A stretch of DNA of 64,000 bases from Falciphora oryzae. Its lineage: Eukaryota > Ascomycota > Sordariomycetes > Magnaporthales > Magnaporthaceae. Of the stretch, positions 1-9,495 are shown in pieces; the stretch's first letter is position 1, and the number at the start of each line of letters is the position of its first letter. Position numbers and translations under genes: made by a program. Under the pieces are notes generated by a model. It made no database searches, was not told the origin of the DNA, and worked only from the letters and a program-made list of their open reading frames with translations. Where the stretch lies: NCBI GenBank assembly GCA_000733355.1, contig JNVV01000004.1:248001-312000 (forward strand), read 5' to 3'.

Positions 1-277
1 ATAACGCACCAAAGCACAACCAGCCCGGACGGGCATTATAAAGGAAAAAACTCTGCCGACGGCAGCCAAGGGGTAGCTGGGAGGCTGTGCATAAAAAGGG
101 CCTGCAGGACCCCCTATAAAGGGAGTTCGAAAGCCAAACAATCGTTTCTTATTTCTTATCATTATTAGCTTATCAAACTTTGCACAAACCAGACTGTTAA
201 ATTGCTAAACCTTTAAGATCCCCCTTTTTCCCTTCAAACGTAACCTCCCTTCCCTAAAAAGGCCGCCGTTTGTTACA
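1..277 (+). repeat. 5' LTR, partial (3' part of the repeat)
   Basis: This aligns without gaps to positions 6116-6392, 277 bases each, and ends in TGTTACA. By hand I count about two dozen differences and all are transitions. The TATA-like segment CTATAAAG lies near 113-120. The first half of this LTR, including the start TGTAACACCCC seen in the other copy, is cut off by the window. Confidence 0.95.
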
Positions 278-1514
278 ACTCGATTGCTTCCTCTGCTCAA
301 ACCTTTAGCATTCATCAGGCACCATATCCGACTTTAGCGACTTCATCGAGGTCAACGACGCCGGACGGGACGAAAATCCAAAAACAAGGTCATCCACCCT
401 GCCCCCAGGACGCAAGCAACCTACCCCCAACAACCCCAAAAGTTACCCCGAGTTCAGCATCTATAGCGTTACTTCCTACACCCGTTCCCAGCTCGCTTAC
501 TACGTTTTACGTAATTGCGTTCCCACTAAAATCCTGTTACAATTCCAAAAAGCCCTAATCGAACGGAAGGCAGTGCGCGAAGCCCTTAGCCTCCCAAACG
601 ATTTGGACGATCCGAATCACCCTCAGCCCCAACCTTAGCCTCGTTCTCAAGCTTTAACCCCTTAACAGCATGGCCAAAAGATCAACCGCCCGTTAGAAGG
701 ACCTGCTAACCAGTTAGCACCCCGGGCACCATCACACCACTCCCTGGTTAGGGACGACGACGAGGAAAACGATACCTTTCCTTCGTACGAAAAGGACAGA
801 GGCAGCCACAAAATCCTATGGAAAATGCCCGAATTAAAGCTTCCAAACTTAGTACAGGACTTCGACCATTAAAAAAGCAAACTCGACCTCACCTTCAAAG
901 CCAACCTTAACGGCTTCACTACGGCCAAATCACGTATCGCAGCCGCTATTAAAACCTTTAACAGCGACCTCAACTCCGCTTACAACGGCTCGCGCAAAGC
1001 CAACCCCATTCTGGGCTTGCATTAGCGCAAATTCATGCGATAGCTCCGTAATACCACATTACGAGGAGATTTTTCACTCTTTCGGGCCACTAACGATTTG
1101 CAACAACTTATGCAAAAAAATAACGAGGACCCCGGTGTTTTCGCAGCACGGTACCGACGCGTGTGCGGCAAAACAGGACAAACAGCAGACATTAACGGCT
1201 ACGTGGTCCGTTTGGTCCCCGCTTTAAAAGTCCAAATCACCCGTAGAATGCACCACAAAGCAAAGACCTTAAAGGACCTTATCGCCATAGCCCAAATCCT
1301 TTAGGATACCTTAAATACGGGTGCCCGCGCCCCGTACGACGAAAAAAAGGATCCCCAGAAATCCTCCAATTAAAAAGACCAAAAGGAATCGAATAAAAAT
1401 AAGGACGGGAAGTATAAACCCCGAAGCAGGCAGGAAAGGCGCGACTAACGTCCCAATAAAGGCAACGGACGCACGATACTTTCACCCACCGAACGCTAAC
1501 GACGTTGGGATAAA

Positions 1515-1562
1515 AACGCATATATGAAGTGTGGCAAGCCCAACCATATGGCGAAAGATTGC
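1515..1562 (+). pseudogene. gag zinc-knuckle remnant of the chromovirus
   Basis: In the frame beginning near 1518 the sequence reads a CCHC nucleocapsid knuckle (YMKCGKPNHMAKDC), with C, H and C in register. The first cysteine position is Tyr (TAT at 1521-1523), one G-to-A step from Cys. The gag frame on both sides is closed by several TAG/TAA codons. This identifies the preceding 300-1500 region as gag. Confidence 0.8.
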
Positions 1563-2362
1563 AAAAGCTCCTTTTCCGCTACCAAGCCCCTAACTAAAAA
1601 CAACGAGCCCCTTCCGAACGGAAAAGCTAAAATTAACTCCTTAAAGCATAAAAAGGGGGAGGAGAACGGAAAGGAGCTAAGCGATAAACGCCAAAAAAAC
1701 TAAAAGGGAACCCGGTTATCCCCGCACCGGTATTCCGTAACGACCAGCTTTGCATAGCCCTTGCGTTCGTTACTAAAGGGACCGTTAGCGCTCCTAACGG
1801 CGGTCCAAAAGTTAGGGTCGAGATCGGCTTAAACACGTTCGCCAAAGTGAATACAATTTCTATCACCTTTTGCAAATCCTTAGGATATTAGCTTTGCAAC
1901 CGTCCCAAACACGACCACTAGTCTCTCACTTTAGCCGCTGCAAATAACCAAAGTGTAAAAACCTACGGTGTTTATCACCTACGCCTAAGCCTTTATAACT
2001 AATACGGCACCCCGGTAGAAGTTATCCGGCCGTTCTTTGCTATCGATCGGAACCTAACAGACGCCCCCATCCTTATAAGCATGCCATTGATGTAAAAACT
2101 AGCTATAAACCTTTACCCGGCCGAAAGAACTTAGCGTTTTAACCAACGCCCGCGCATTTATTAACTATCCGCACACCAATTCCGAAAAAAACTCCAAACA
2201 AAGGATCGTATATTTGTTTATTCTATTCGCTTTAACCCTTTTATCGTCCCCGAAAAGGACGATTCGTTCGAAGACTTTCCAAACGAACCGCCGGATTTAG
2301 GGAACGTTTTTATAAGCCTCCGAAAAAGCCATTCCGACGTATTCGACGTCCGCAAGGGAAAA

Positions 2363-3250
2363 ATGCTTCCAAAGCATGGCCACGGTAACCACGCCATCGA
2401 TTTGATCCCGGGTAAAAAGCCCCCGTGGAAGCAGATCTATCACCTATTTCTCGCCAAATCCGAAACGCTCCGGGAGTACCTCGCTAATGCCTTCGCACAA
2501 AGCATCATCCGCGAATCGCAATCACCCGCAAAAGCACCTGTCATTTTTGTCCCTAAAAAGGATGGCACGTTGCGCTTATACGTCGATTACTGAAAGCTAA
2601 ACGATATTACTATTAAAAATAAAGCACCCCTTCCATTTATTAGGGAAATGCTCGACCGGTTGAACGGTGCTAAATGCTTTTCCAAAATTGACCTCGTTAA
2701 CGCTTATTATCGATTTCGCATTAAAAAGGGCGACGAGTGGAAAACCGCGTTCCGTACCAAATACGGGCATTACGAGTACCTCGTACTACTTTTCGGGCTT
2801 ACCAACGCCTTAGCATCGTTTTAAAGCTATATCAACCGGGCTTTGCGAAGCCTAATGGACGATTTCGTTATCGTTTATTTAAACGATATCCTCATTTATT
2901 CCAATAGCGAAAAGGAACACCAACACCACCTAAAGTTGGTCCTGGATCGACTTCGCGCTTTCAAGCTTTACGCTAACCCGAAAAAGTGCACCTTTTTCCA
3001 GCAGGAACTTAAGTTCCTAGGTTTTATCGTTAACACCGAAGGGCTTAAAATGGACCCTACGCGTATCCAGGTCGTTCGCAAATGGATTAACCACCCACCT
3101 CGCACGTACAAAGATATCCAAATTTTTATTAGATTTTGCAACTTTTACCAACGATTCATCCACGGCTTTTCCCGCATAGCGAAGCCTTTGCACGACCTTT
3201 TGCAAAGGATAAAAAACGGACGCAAGCCAGGCCAAATAGGCCATCACTAG
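2363..3250 (+). pseudogene. reverse transcriptase domain remnant
   Basis: The translation shows the gypsy RT series: a VPKKDGTLRLYVDY block near 2551-2590 closed by TGA at 2591, then [10 protein letters not shown] and [14 protein letters not shown], then the catalytic box near 2875-2895, then FLGFIVNTEG. The catalytic YxDD box reads Y-L-N-D, so one catalytic Asp codon has become Asn by a G-to-A change. A TAA at 2821 replaces the usual Gln. Known RT biochemistry requires both Asp residues, so the domain is dead independently of the stops. Confidence 0.9.
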
Positions 3251-3289
3251 CAGGAACCACAGCAGCAAGCGTTCGAAGACCTAATTAAC

Positions 3290-3700
3290 GCCTTCACAAC
3301 CGCGCCAGTGCTACGGCACTACGACCCGCGTTTACCTTTGCGGTTAAAAACGGATGTTTCCGATTTTGCCAAAGCAGGCATTTTGTCGTAAAAGCACGGC
3401 GATTAATGGCACCCCATAGCCTTCTAGTCCCAAAAGTTCAAAGGGGCCGAAATCCGGTACCTTATGTACGATAAGGAACTTTTCGCAATAGTAGGAAGTT
3501 TTTGCCATTAGCGACATTATTTCGAAAAAGCGCAAACTATAAAGGTATTTTCGGATTATAAGAACTTGAAGGCTTTTATAAAGTAGGAGCGTTTAAACGG
3601 ACGTCAAACACGCTAGCTACTACAGTTAGCGCCGTACGATTTCGAAATCAAATACCGGCCAGGGTCTTTAAACCCGGCGGACGCTCCATCTCATCGACCG
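3290..3700 (+). pseudogene. RNase H domain remnant
   Basis: The sequence following RT reads LKTDVSDFAKAGILS, then TAA, then a KFKGAEIRYLMYDKEL segment and later KVFSDYKNLKAF, the usual gypsy RNase H landmarks. Expected Trp and Gln codons are TAG or TAA at several places (3388, 3428 and after KELFAIVGSFCH). It is not functional. Confidence 0.8.
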
Positions 3701-4141
3701 GACTATATGGACGGTCAAAAGGAAAAACAGGAAACTTTCATTAAAAAGCTTCTGCTAACGCTATTTAATAAAATGGGTCGGAAAAACGTGCTTGGTTATA
3801 AACAGCACGCAGCAAAGGACACTGCCGAAGGAATAACGCCCAATAAGCTTCCCTAGCCAGTAAGCGCAAAGAGCGCACCTAACGAGCGATCTCCCGGAAA
3901 CTTTGTTTTTAACCGGCGAAGCGAGCGGGACAGCGTACGTTTGGCACAACTTACGTTAGCCAACGATCCAAACACCTTTAAGGTCATCCATGCCCTACAG
4001 GTGCAATTTGTCACTCGCTAAAAGGCACGTACCGCTTTAAATTGGCTTAAAAGCAACGCATCGGACTCCCCTAAAAGGATCCCAACGTCGCTAAGGAAAT
4101 GGATTAAGGACGTACAAAAATGGGATCCGGCGAGCATAAAT

Positions 4142-5310
4142 TTGCTTAAAAGGCTAACAAAAGTTAAAAAGCCCCGTTTGCTAATACCTAACGCGAAATA
4201 TACCGCACCGCACCGAAATATTAAAACGACGCTTCGGCAACGAAAAGCATCGTATTTCCATTTAACTAACGGTAACGAGTTAATTTTCCGGGGAAGCCAA
4301 GTTTATATCTTTGCAAACGAGGCTTTAAAAACCGAAATTTTAAAACAATTTTACGATTTTCCAAAAGCCGGTTATTAGGGCGTAGCCAAAACCCTAAATC
4401 TAATTCAGCGCTTTTTTTAGTAGGATAAGGTTAAAAGGGATGTTATTATATATATAGCATCGTACCTTTAATGCTAAAGGAAGGCGATTTATCGCCACAA
4501 GCCTTACGGCAAACTTAAACCCCTGCCACCGCTAAAAAACGGATAGCTTATAAAAAAAATCTCTTTGGATTAGGTAACTGGCCTACCTAAAAGCAAAACG
4601 GCGAATGGTTAGGTTTTTAACGCGATTTTCGTCGTCGTATGCCGGTTAACCAAATACGTAATGTTTATCCTTACACGAACGGATACAAACGCCGGACAGT
4701 TCGCAAAATTGTTTTTCAAGCGTATCGAATGCGTATTCGGCACTTTTAAAAGCATCGTTAGCGATCGGGACAGCCGCATCACTAGTACCTTTTAAAAGGA
4801 AATATACAAACACCAAATCATTAAAAAACGCATATTAACCGCCTACCATCTTTAAACGGACGGGCAAACGGAAGTCCTAAATCGTATAATCGAGGATTAC
4901 CTCCGCAACTACTACGCTGGTTCGGAAAATTCCTGGGCATTACTGCTACTACTAGCAGCGTACGTTTATAATAATAGCAGGAACTTTACCACAAAGCATT
5001 CGCTATTTTACTTCTTATACGGATCGGATTGCGAAATGCGGATTAATATCGCGGACGATATCCCTAAAGGGAAAGTACCCGCAGCAAAAAACCGTATCGA
5101 ACGGCTTTACGCAATGCGTAAAAAACTTAAAAAAACGTTACTGCAAGCACAAAAACGGTCAGCTAAATACTATAACAAAAACCATACCCCTATGCAATTC
5201 GCAATTAGAGATTTGGTAAAGTTATCCACGAAAAACCTGCGGTTAAAAAACAAAAAGTTAGCACCCAAATGGATCGGCCCCTTTCGGATTACCGAACGCA
5301 TCGGTTAGCA
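4142..5310 (+). pseudogene. integrase core remnant
   Basis: An N-terminal HHCC-like stretch (about 4320-4520) is followed by the DDE-type core: VVVCRLTKYVMF near 4630, SDRDSRITS near 4755-4780 and TDGQTEVLNRIIEDYL near 4855-4900. Next comes the GPFRITERIG region near 5275-5308, typical of the region between core and chromodomain. Several His and Trp positions are changed to Tyr or stops. The grouping with RT upstream and LTR downstream confirms the Ty3/gypsy order. Confidence 0.85.
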
Positions 5311-5439
5311 GGCTTACCGATTAGCACTTCCCGAGCACCACCGCCGTTTGCACAACGTTTTCCCTATATAATACTTCGAACGGTACATTGTTAGAAAACA
5401 AGGAAACGAAATGCCGCTACCTATGCCCAAATACAAGGA

Positions 5440-5600
5440 TAACCAAAACGAATGGGAAATTGAAAAGGTACGAAATGAGGGCCACATTAAGGGCAAAAAG
5501 TACTACCTAATCAAATGGAAGGACTGGCCGGCAAAGTATAACACTTAGGAACCAAAGAAGCACCTCCAAAACGCACCCGCGAAAGTGCGAGCCTTTTAAA
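5440..5600 (+). pseudogene. chromodomain at integrase C-terminus
   Basis: The reading EWEIEKVRNEGHIKGKKYYL followed by IKWKDWPAKYNT is a chromodomain. The next codon is TAG where chromodomains have Trp (before EPKKHL). Chromodomains on integrases direct chromoviruses to heterochromatin. This supports the clade assignment of the element. Confidence 0.85.
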
Positions 5601-5833
5601 AAGCCCGAGGTCGGAGGAACCAAAAGATCCGCGAGCTCCAGGACGTGGAGCCAAACAGTAAAAAGGAGCTTTAAAAATCGCCAAATTGGTTATCCTTTTC
5701 CAAAGGTTTTATTGGAGACTAGCGCCCACCCTTAAACGAAGGGAAAAAAACGGTTAACGCTTTTGCGAATCCACGAAAATTTATCGTTGCATCAAAAAAA
5801 AGGAGGAGAAGGTTAGAGGCCGAGGACAGCCTT

Positions 5834-5850
5834 TTTAAAAGGGGGATAGT
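5834..5850 (+). other. polypurine tract of the retroelement
   Basis: A purine run, AAAAGGGGGATAG, lies immediately before the LTR start TGTAACACCCC at 5851. This is the expected site of plus-strand priming during reverse transcription. The assignment rests on position and composition only. Confidence 0.7.
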
Positions 5851-6392
5851 TGTAACACCCCGATCCGCAGCTACGATCAGCAGCCTTAAGGACCGCCACC
5901 GGTAGCCTTAAAGGGGGACTCCGGTAGTGGCCAAAGGGGCGTACGCCAAAGTGGCATGTTGTTCCAAACCAGGAGGTTAGTGGCATGTTGTTCCAAACCA
6001 GGAAGTCAGTGGCATGTTATTTCAAACCAAAGGATTAGTGGCATGTTGTTCCAAACCAAAGGATTAGTGGCATGTTGTTCCAAACCAAAAGGTTAGTAGC
6101 ATATTGTTCCAAACCATAACGCACTAAAGCATAACCAGCCCGGACGGGCATCATAAAGGAAGAGATTCTGCCGACGGCAACCGAGGGGTGGCTGGGAGGC
6201 TGTGCATAAAAAGGGCCTGCAAGACCCCCTATAAAGGGAGTTCGAAGGCCAAGCAATCGTTTCTTGTTTCTTGTCATCATTAGCTTATCGAGCTTTGCAC
6301 AAACCAGACTGTTAAGTTGCTGAACCTTTAAAATCCCCCTTTTTCCCTTTAAACGTGACCTCCCTTCCTTAAAGAGGCCGCCGTTTGTTACA
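5851..6392 (+). repeat. 3' LTR of the chromovirus (542 bp)
   Basis: It begins TGTAACACCCC and ends TGTTACA. The last 277 bases match the partial 5' LTR at 1-277 end to end. A six-copy 29-bp tandem array sits in its U3-like half. CTATAAAG near 6228 is a plausible TATA element. It is less RIP-mutated than the 5' copy at several sites (more G and C retained). Confidence 0.93.
5951..6116 (+). repeat. 29-bp tandem repeat array (about 5.7 copies) in LTR U3
   Basis: Units start at 5951, 5980, 6009, 6038, 6067 and 6096, and each begins GTGGCATGTTGTTCCAAACC or a close variant. The last unit is truncated at the point where alignment with the 5' LTR fragment begins. Differences between units are mostly transitions. 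Tandem arrays in U3 often carry promoter or enhancer sites; that role is inferred here. Confidence 0.93.
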
Positions 6393-6800
6393 AAACGTTG
6401 GAAAAGGCGGTCCTGGATATTTCGCACCGCGATTTTATAGCCGGCCTTATTTACGTCGCTATTTCCAAAATTAAAACGATTAAAGGCCTTATGTTTAATT
6501 GTCCTTTTTCCCTCGACGCTATCCGGGTTAGGAAGGATATAATTGGGCCTGTCCGCAACGCAAACCTTAAACGCCGTATCGATGCCGGAAAGGTTATAAA
6601 CTTTTAGCCCCCTCCCCTTCCCTTTCGCCAAGAGCCGGCCGTCGAGGACTACGAGCTTAAGGGTAACGAGATGGAGGCCTTTAGGTTGTTTACCGATACT
6701 TCCCTTTGATCTAAAACTTAGGGGCAATAGCAGGATATTAGCGCCAAGCACGAGGGCGCCCCTAATTTCTAAATAGCTTCACGCTTTGGACCTGATTATT
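6393..6800 (+). pseudogene. remnant of a PIF1-like/Helitron helicase C-terminus
   Basis: Directly after the 3' LTR the plus strand reads DFIAGLIYVAISKIKTIKGL near 6431-6490, then MFNCPFSLDAIR. This resembles helicase motif VI and the following block of PIF1-family and Helitron helicases, normally of the form AGLTYVAxSRVKTLxGL. The frame then stops and continues in AT-biased sequence, with Arg-to-Lys and Val-to-Ile changes compatible with RIP. The retroelement therefore lies within, or against, an older DNA transposon. The family call is from motif memory and moderately sure. Confidence 0.55.
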
Positions 6801-6936
6801 TCCGCTTTTTACTTAACCGTTATTGTTTTTTTTTGCAATAAGTGGAGATTTTGTCCTTGGATTTGTTCCTTTTTATGTATCCAACAAGTATCGCTCCGCG
6901 CGGCGGTGCAGGTATCGCTCCTGCGGCCGGGCCGGT

Positions 6937-7465
6937 TGTAACACCCCACACAGAACCATGGCCAGCAGCCGCAGGGGACGCCACCGGTGACCACAAGGGA
7001 GGCCTCCGGGTGGTAGCCGGAGGGGCGCAAGCCCTGACGGATGTGCGGATCAGGAAAGTTTAACTTTGCGACACGCGCGCCGATCAGCCCCCGCAGATCA
7101 GCCCGGCCCGGAACCCTAAAAGCAACGAAACACATCCGGCTCCGACGGACGCCGCGGAGGAGGCAGTGTGCCGATAACAACCGAAAGGCAGGCCCCGACG
7201 GACGCCACGGAGGAGGAGACGCGCCGACGACAGCCGAAGGACGCCCGGAGGGTCAGAGCATAAGGAGGGCCCGAGAGACCCCCTGTGAAGGAGGTCAGGA
7301 GGGCAAGCAATCGTTTTTCTGTTTCTACCAACACCATAGACTTGTTGAAGCCTTGACGAATACGACTGTTGAGCTGTTGAACCTCTGAGATCTCCTTGCG
7401 AGAACCCCCCTTTTCCAGGCCTGACACTGCTGTAGCTGGCTATAGTAGGGCTAAGGCCTGTTACA
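6937..7465 (+). mobile_element. solo LTR of a gypsy/chromovirus family, not RIP-mutated
   Basis: The LTR starts TGTAACACCCCAC and ends TGTTACA (529 bp). It is flanked by the perfect 5-bp duplication CCGGT (6932-6936 and 7466-7470). The ends and the segment near 7270-7325 (GACCCCCTGTGAAGG, GCAAGCAATCGTTTTTCTG) resemble the RIP-degraded LTR at 5851-6392, so the two families are related. Unlike that element it is GC-rich, CpG-containing and free of the transition pattern. It lacks the 29-bp array. No internal element remains, so it arose by LTR-LTR recombination. Confidence 0.92.
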
Positions 7466-7951
7466 CCGGTTGAGGGTGAGGAACGAGGCCTCGCCGTGCC
7501 GTTACGTTGCGCTGGCGCCTTCCGGGTTTTGGGTGGTCACGAGTACTACGAGAGATAATAAACACCAAAAAAAACACGGTAACTCTATTTACTTTGCCTT
7601 TCTGAATAGCTTTACCGTTACCGTTGCGCTGTTTTGCCCCTGATGAGAATCTCTTTTTTTTTCCGTGCGGAAAAGTTAAAATCAGGGCAATTTGGCCCAC
7701 GTGCCCCCGGAGGCACGGAGGGACGTGCACTGGCGCCAAGTTAGCGGAGCGGCACTGATTTTATATTGTGAGACTGGACGTAAAGGAGTTTACCGCTCAA
7801 AAATGCGGATCCTGCCCGTTTCAGCCATGGAATTATAAGCGCCACGGAGACGTACGGATATTGTCAAATTTGGTACCTGATGTAACATTTGCGGAAATTT
7901 GCGGCTAGACAAATGCAGCACACCAAAAAGCCGCACCTCCCAACGATTCCA
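7466..7951. other. intergenic, no gene seen
   Basis: The stretch has A and T runs (7569-7576, 7650-7658) and a short GC hairpin (GTGCC and GGCAC near 7700-7715). No coding frame or transposon ends could be supported. Confidence 0.6.
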
Positions 7952-8756
7952 TTACCATTGGCGCGAGACTGCCCTCTTCGGTCTCTTCGGCAGGGACCCA
8001 GGGCGCCCGGGAGGGCTTGGGGATCGACTTGGCGGAGGTGTGTTGACAAACCCACCCCATTTCTTGTAGTCGACGCGGACGTTGGGCAGCTCAGCGAGAG
8101 TATGGAAGGCATAGGCCTTAAACTCCACAACATCGAGGCTGAGGAGAGTGCTTGGGATAAGCATTTGCGTCGCCTTCCCGGGGTTGATGACTGAGAATCG
8201 AAGCGTGGTCTCCTCGTCGAGCTGGAGCGAGGCAATATATTGCCGGATCATCTTTTCGCCAGCAAAGTCCAAGTCCGCTGGAATCATCACCTTTACGAGG
8301 TCTTTGATGTCAGCCTCCTTTGCCATGATGACAGCGTACCTGTTCATGGTGTGTTAGTACAGGATCGTCAAGTTAGGATGTGGGGAGTTAAGAAAGTGCA
8401 AGGATGCTCATACCAGGGATCCGGGTTTCCGGTTTTCCAGTCCCCCTTCGTGGGACTCGAGTAGATACCATGTCCAAGCTGCATCGTGTCTTGTGCATCG
8501 AAAGCCGGGGGTCTTCTAAGCTTGTTTCCTGATTGAGAGTTGATGTAAATTGCTTCCGCCTGGTGTGCGTAATGTGCGTGGTTAGCGTCGAAAACGAATG
8601 TCTGTTAGTTTTTTTTATCACGACATTTGTATAACTTGCCTTGCTGATCGTTCGATATCCAACCACTACCAAGTCTTTCGGGATAGCCAAGGTGAAGCAG
8701 GCATACTGCAGGATCGTCAGGATGTAAAAGAAGCCGCCGGAGAGGCTAGGAAGCAT
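7952..8756 (-). CDS. small secreted protein, tentative ADP-ribosyltransferase-like fold
   Basis: A three-exon minus-strand gene (8756-8640, 8559-8414, 8339-7952) encodes about 216 residues. It begins with a signal-peptide-like segment (MLPSLSGGFFYILTILQYAC). The mature part opens with a VVVGYRT strand. A QLGHGIYSS block lies in exon 2 and WYAVI spans the exon 2/3 junction. This spacing resembles fungal secreted proteins with an ADP-ribosyltransferase or enterotoxin-A-like fold, but I identify that only by pattern and no catalytic Glu can be assigned. Intron 1 (8639-8560) has a GC donor (AAG|GCAAGT) and a CTAAC branch site; only this donor keeps frame. Intron 2 (8413-8340) is GT-AG with TACTAAC. 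The C-terminal tail is Pro/Arg-rich. It sits between two solo LTRs. Confidence 0.6.
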
Positions 8757-9265
8757 AGTTGGGACGGATAAGTGAGGACGTTGAAAAGGGTTGGAGATTG
8801 AACAAAGATATGGAGACTGGATGTGAAGATGAGGATATGAAATCTGAATTGGTGTGATGAGAATGAGGTTGCACCATAGGATATGGTGATACGGCTGCTA
8901 AACGCTATTATATATCGTTCGTGGCACGCGGAGTGCAGGGCTTGTAGTAGCTGTAACCAACACAAAGAGTAGTAAGTCAAGACTAGCAGCAGTAATTCGA
9001 GAGCTCTGAATGCTTATTTTTAGATACCGGTTGGTTCTTCTTTAGGGGCTTGGAACATTGAGATACCAACTCTCGAAAGATTCACTCACACCCTCGATGG
9101 GAGAGGGGACCCGGTTTGCTTCCTATGTGGCGGAGTACCCAGTCACTACACTGTGTCTAGAGAGGCCCTTGATGCGTAATCAGTCAGGGCGGAAATCTCT
9201 TCAGAGAAGGACACTGGCGTTGGCTGTCTCTGCTAAAAGGGTGGGCGGCCCGGATCCACCATGGA
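8757..9265. other. intergenic, probable promoter of the secreted gene
   Basis: The left part is the upstream region of the minus-strand gene ending at 7952. It contains a TATATAT-like run near 8910 (minus strand ATATATAATAG). The remainder up to the solo LTR shows no gene. Confidence 0.5.
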
Positions 9266-9495
9266 TGTTGGATCAATGGCAGCGCACGCATTTGGACCTC
9301 GGCAAAGGACGTGCCGCCCCTTTCAGGGGCTGTGGGGCCCCCACAAGCCTCCCTATAAAAGGGGGCCTCTGGCCCCCTCCAGTACAGATAGATCCTACCT
9401 ACACGACACGCATGCATAGAAGACTTTGATCACTGATCAGTGTGCGTCACCTTGGGAGATCTCCGTGCCCTACAGGGGTAACACTCCTACCAACA
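9266..9495 (+). mobile_element. solo LTR, Ty1/copia type (230 bp)
   Basis: The element has matching inverted ends TGTTGG and CCAACA and is flanked by a perfect 5-bp duplication ATGGA (9261-9265 and 9496-9500). A TATAAAA box lies at 9354-9360, which fits an LTR promoter. The short length and TGTTGG/CCAACA ends are typical of Ty1/copia LTRs. No internal coding sequence is present. It is not RIP-biased. Confidence 0.88.

Larger units (their letters stand above)
1..6392 (+). mobile_element. RIP-degraded Ty3/gypsy chromovirus retrotransposon (5' end outside window)
   Basis: The order of remains is LTR, gag zinc knuckle, reverse transcriptase, RNase H, integrase, chromodomain, polypurine tract, LTR, which is the Ty3/gypsy order. 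A chromodomain after integrase places it among chromoviruses. Every domain is recognisable but studded with stops: TGG to TAG, CGA to TGA and CAG/CAA to TAG/TAA. These are C-to-T changes on one or other strand, as produced by repeat-induced point mutation (RIP). No long gag-pol frame survives, so it cannot move on its own. The right flank after the 3' LTR is AAAAC; the left flank, and so the target duplication, lies before the window. Confidence 0.95.

Noticed and set aside
6035..6751. 238-codon minus-strand frame across the 3' LTR
   Set aside because: It runs through the tandem repeats and antisense to the helicase remnant; RIP turned stops off on this strand by chance.
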